Assembly (NCBI GenBank): GCA_002362625.1
Contig: DEUP01000013.1
Location: 2,916 to 18,362 of the forward strand
DNA length: 15,447 nt
Direction: 5' to 3'
Source: Clostridiales bacterium UBA3259
GTDB lineage: Bacteria > Bacillota_A > Clostridia > Oscillospirales > Oscillospiraceae
Within the stretch, counting starts at the first letter, position 1. Every line of letters starts with the position of its first letter. The notes beneath the pieces were generated by a model. The model had not been told where the DNA came from. It was given only the letters and a program-made list of their open reading frames with translations, and did not search any database. Of this stretch, positions 15,407-15,447 are shown in pieces. A program made the position numbers and the translations under genes.

Positions 15407-15447
15407 GTGAATATCGAATCCTTATCTTTCGTTTGCCGCCGGATTTA
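15392..15447 (-). ncRNA. SAM-I (S-box) riboswitch, 3' part with antiterminator (cut by window edge)
   Basis: The minus strand from the edge contains TAAATCCGGCGGC and CGAAAGATAAGG. These match the last conserved parts of the S-box aptamer (the AAUUCCUGC-like segment and the GAAAGAUAAG that closes P1). AAGGATTCGA (15414-15423), the 3' side of P1, is also complementary over ten positions (one G-T) to TCGAGTCCTT (15392-15401), which contains the 5' side of the terminator. The two structures exclude each other, the classic S-box switch: with SAM, P1 holds AAGGATTCGA and the terminator forms; without it, the antiterminator forms and metK is read. The aptamer core lies outside the window, so class assignment rests on the 3' end, the switch pairing and the gene controlled. 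Confidence 0.8.

Overview
The window looks like chromosomal DNA from an anaerobic, low-oxygen-adapted Firmicute, most likely a gut Clostridia/Oscillospiraceae-type organism. This is inferred from the gene set: pyruvate:ferredoxin oxidoreductase, a flavodiiron protein next to rubredoxin, a ThiI without a rhodanese domain, a SAM riboswitch on metK, and an ECF sigma factor paired with a one-TM protein. Strong AGGAGG ribosome binding sites, sigma-A-type promoters and U-tailed terminators point the same way. It is an ordinary housekeeping region with two small regulatory modules. I see no mobile element, CRISPR array, tRNA, rRNA or phage gene.

Layout. 1-282 (-): the first 94 codons of pyruvate:ferredoxin oxidoreductase, with its own promoter. 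533-4403 (+): a four-gene unit of yifB/comM-like AAA+ ATPase, thiI, pncC and an MBL-fold hydrolase. The last three overlap each other, and a clear terminator closes the unit. 4458-7188 (+): an ECF sigma factor behind an ECF-type promoter, overlapping by 4 nt a large single-TM protein with a coiled coil and two copies of a DLNGDGV-containing domain. A perfect hairpin terminator follows. 7201-8558 (+): a TetR regulator and a CPBP (CAAX-like) membrane protease, read from a consensus sigma-A promoter whose -10 box lies inside an 18-bp palindrome. 8569-9918 (-): a MATE transporter, tail to tail with the protease gene. 10064-11531: a flavodiiron protein (-) and a 51-residue rubredoxin (+), divergent across a 157-nt promoter region. 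11579-13516 (-): glutamine-dependent NAD synthase. 13664-14155 (+): a small unknown lipoprotein. 14195-15340 (-): S-adenosylmethionine synthetase. 15371-15447 (-): a terminator/antiterminator pair and the 3' end of a SAM-I (S-box) riboswitch, cut by the window edge.

How the genes fit together. Flavodiiron protein and rubredoxin form an electron-transfer pair for removing oxygen or NO, which suits an organism dependent on oxygen-sensitive PFOR. NadE and PncC both serve NAD metabolism (synthesis; deamidation of nicotinamide mononucleotide). MetK makes SAM under apparent feedback control by SAM. The sigma factor and TM protein look like an envelope-sensing sigma/anti-sigma pair.

No intergenic gap exceeds 300 nt. 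The largest, 283-532, holds the PFOR promoter and a weak candidate yifB promoter and otherwise nothing I recognise. The best candidates for something little described are the sigma factor/duplicated-domain membrane protein pair, the TetR-protease unit with its palindromic promoter, and a rubredoxin with a CPLCC metal-binding knuckle.
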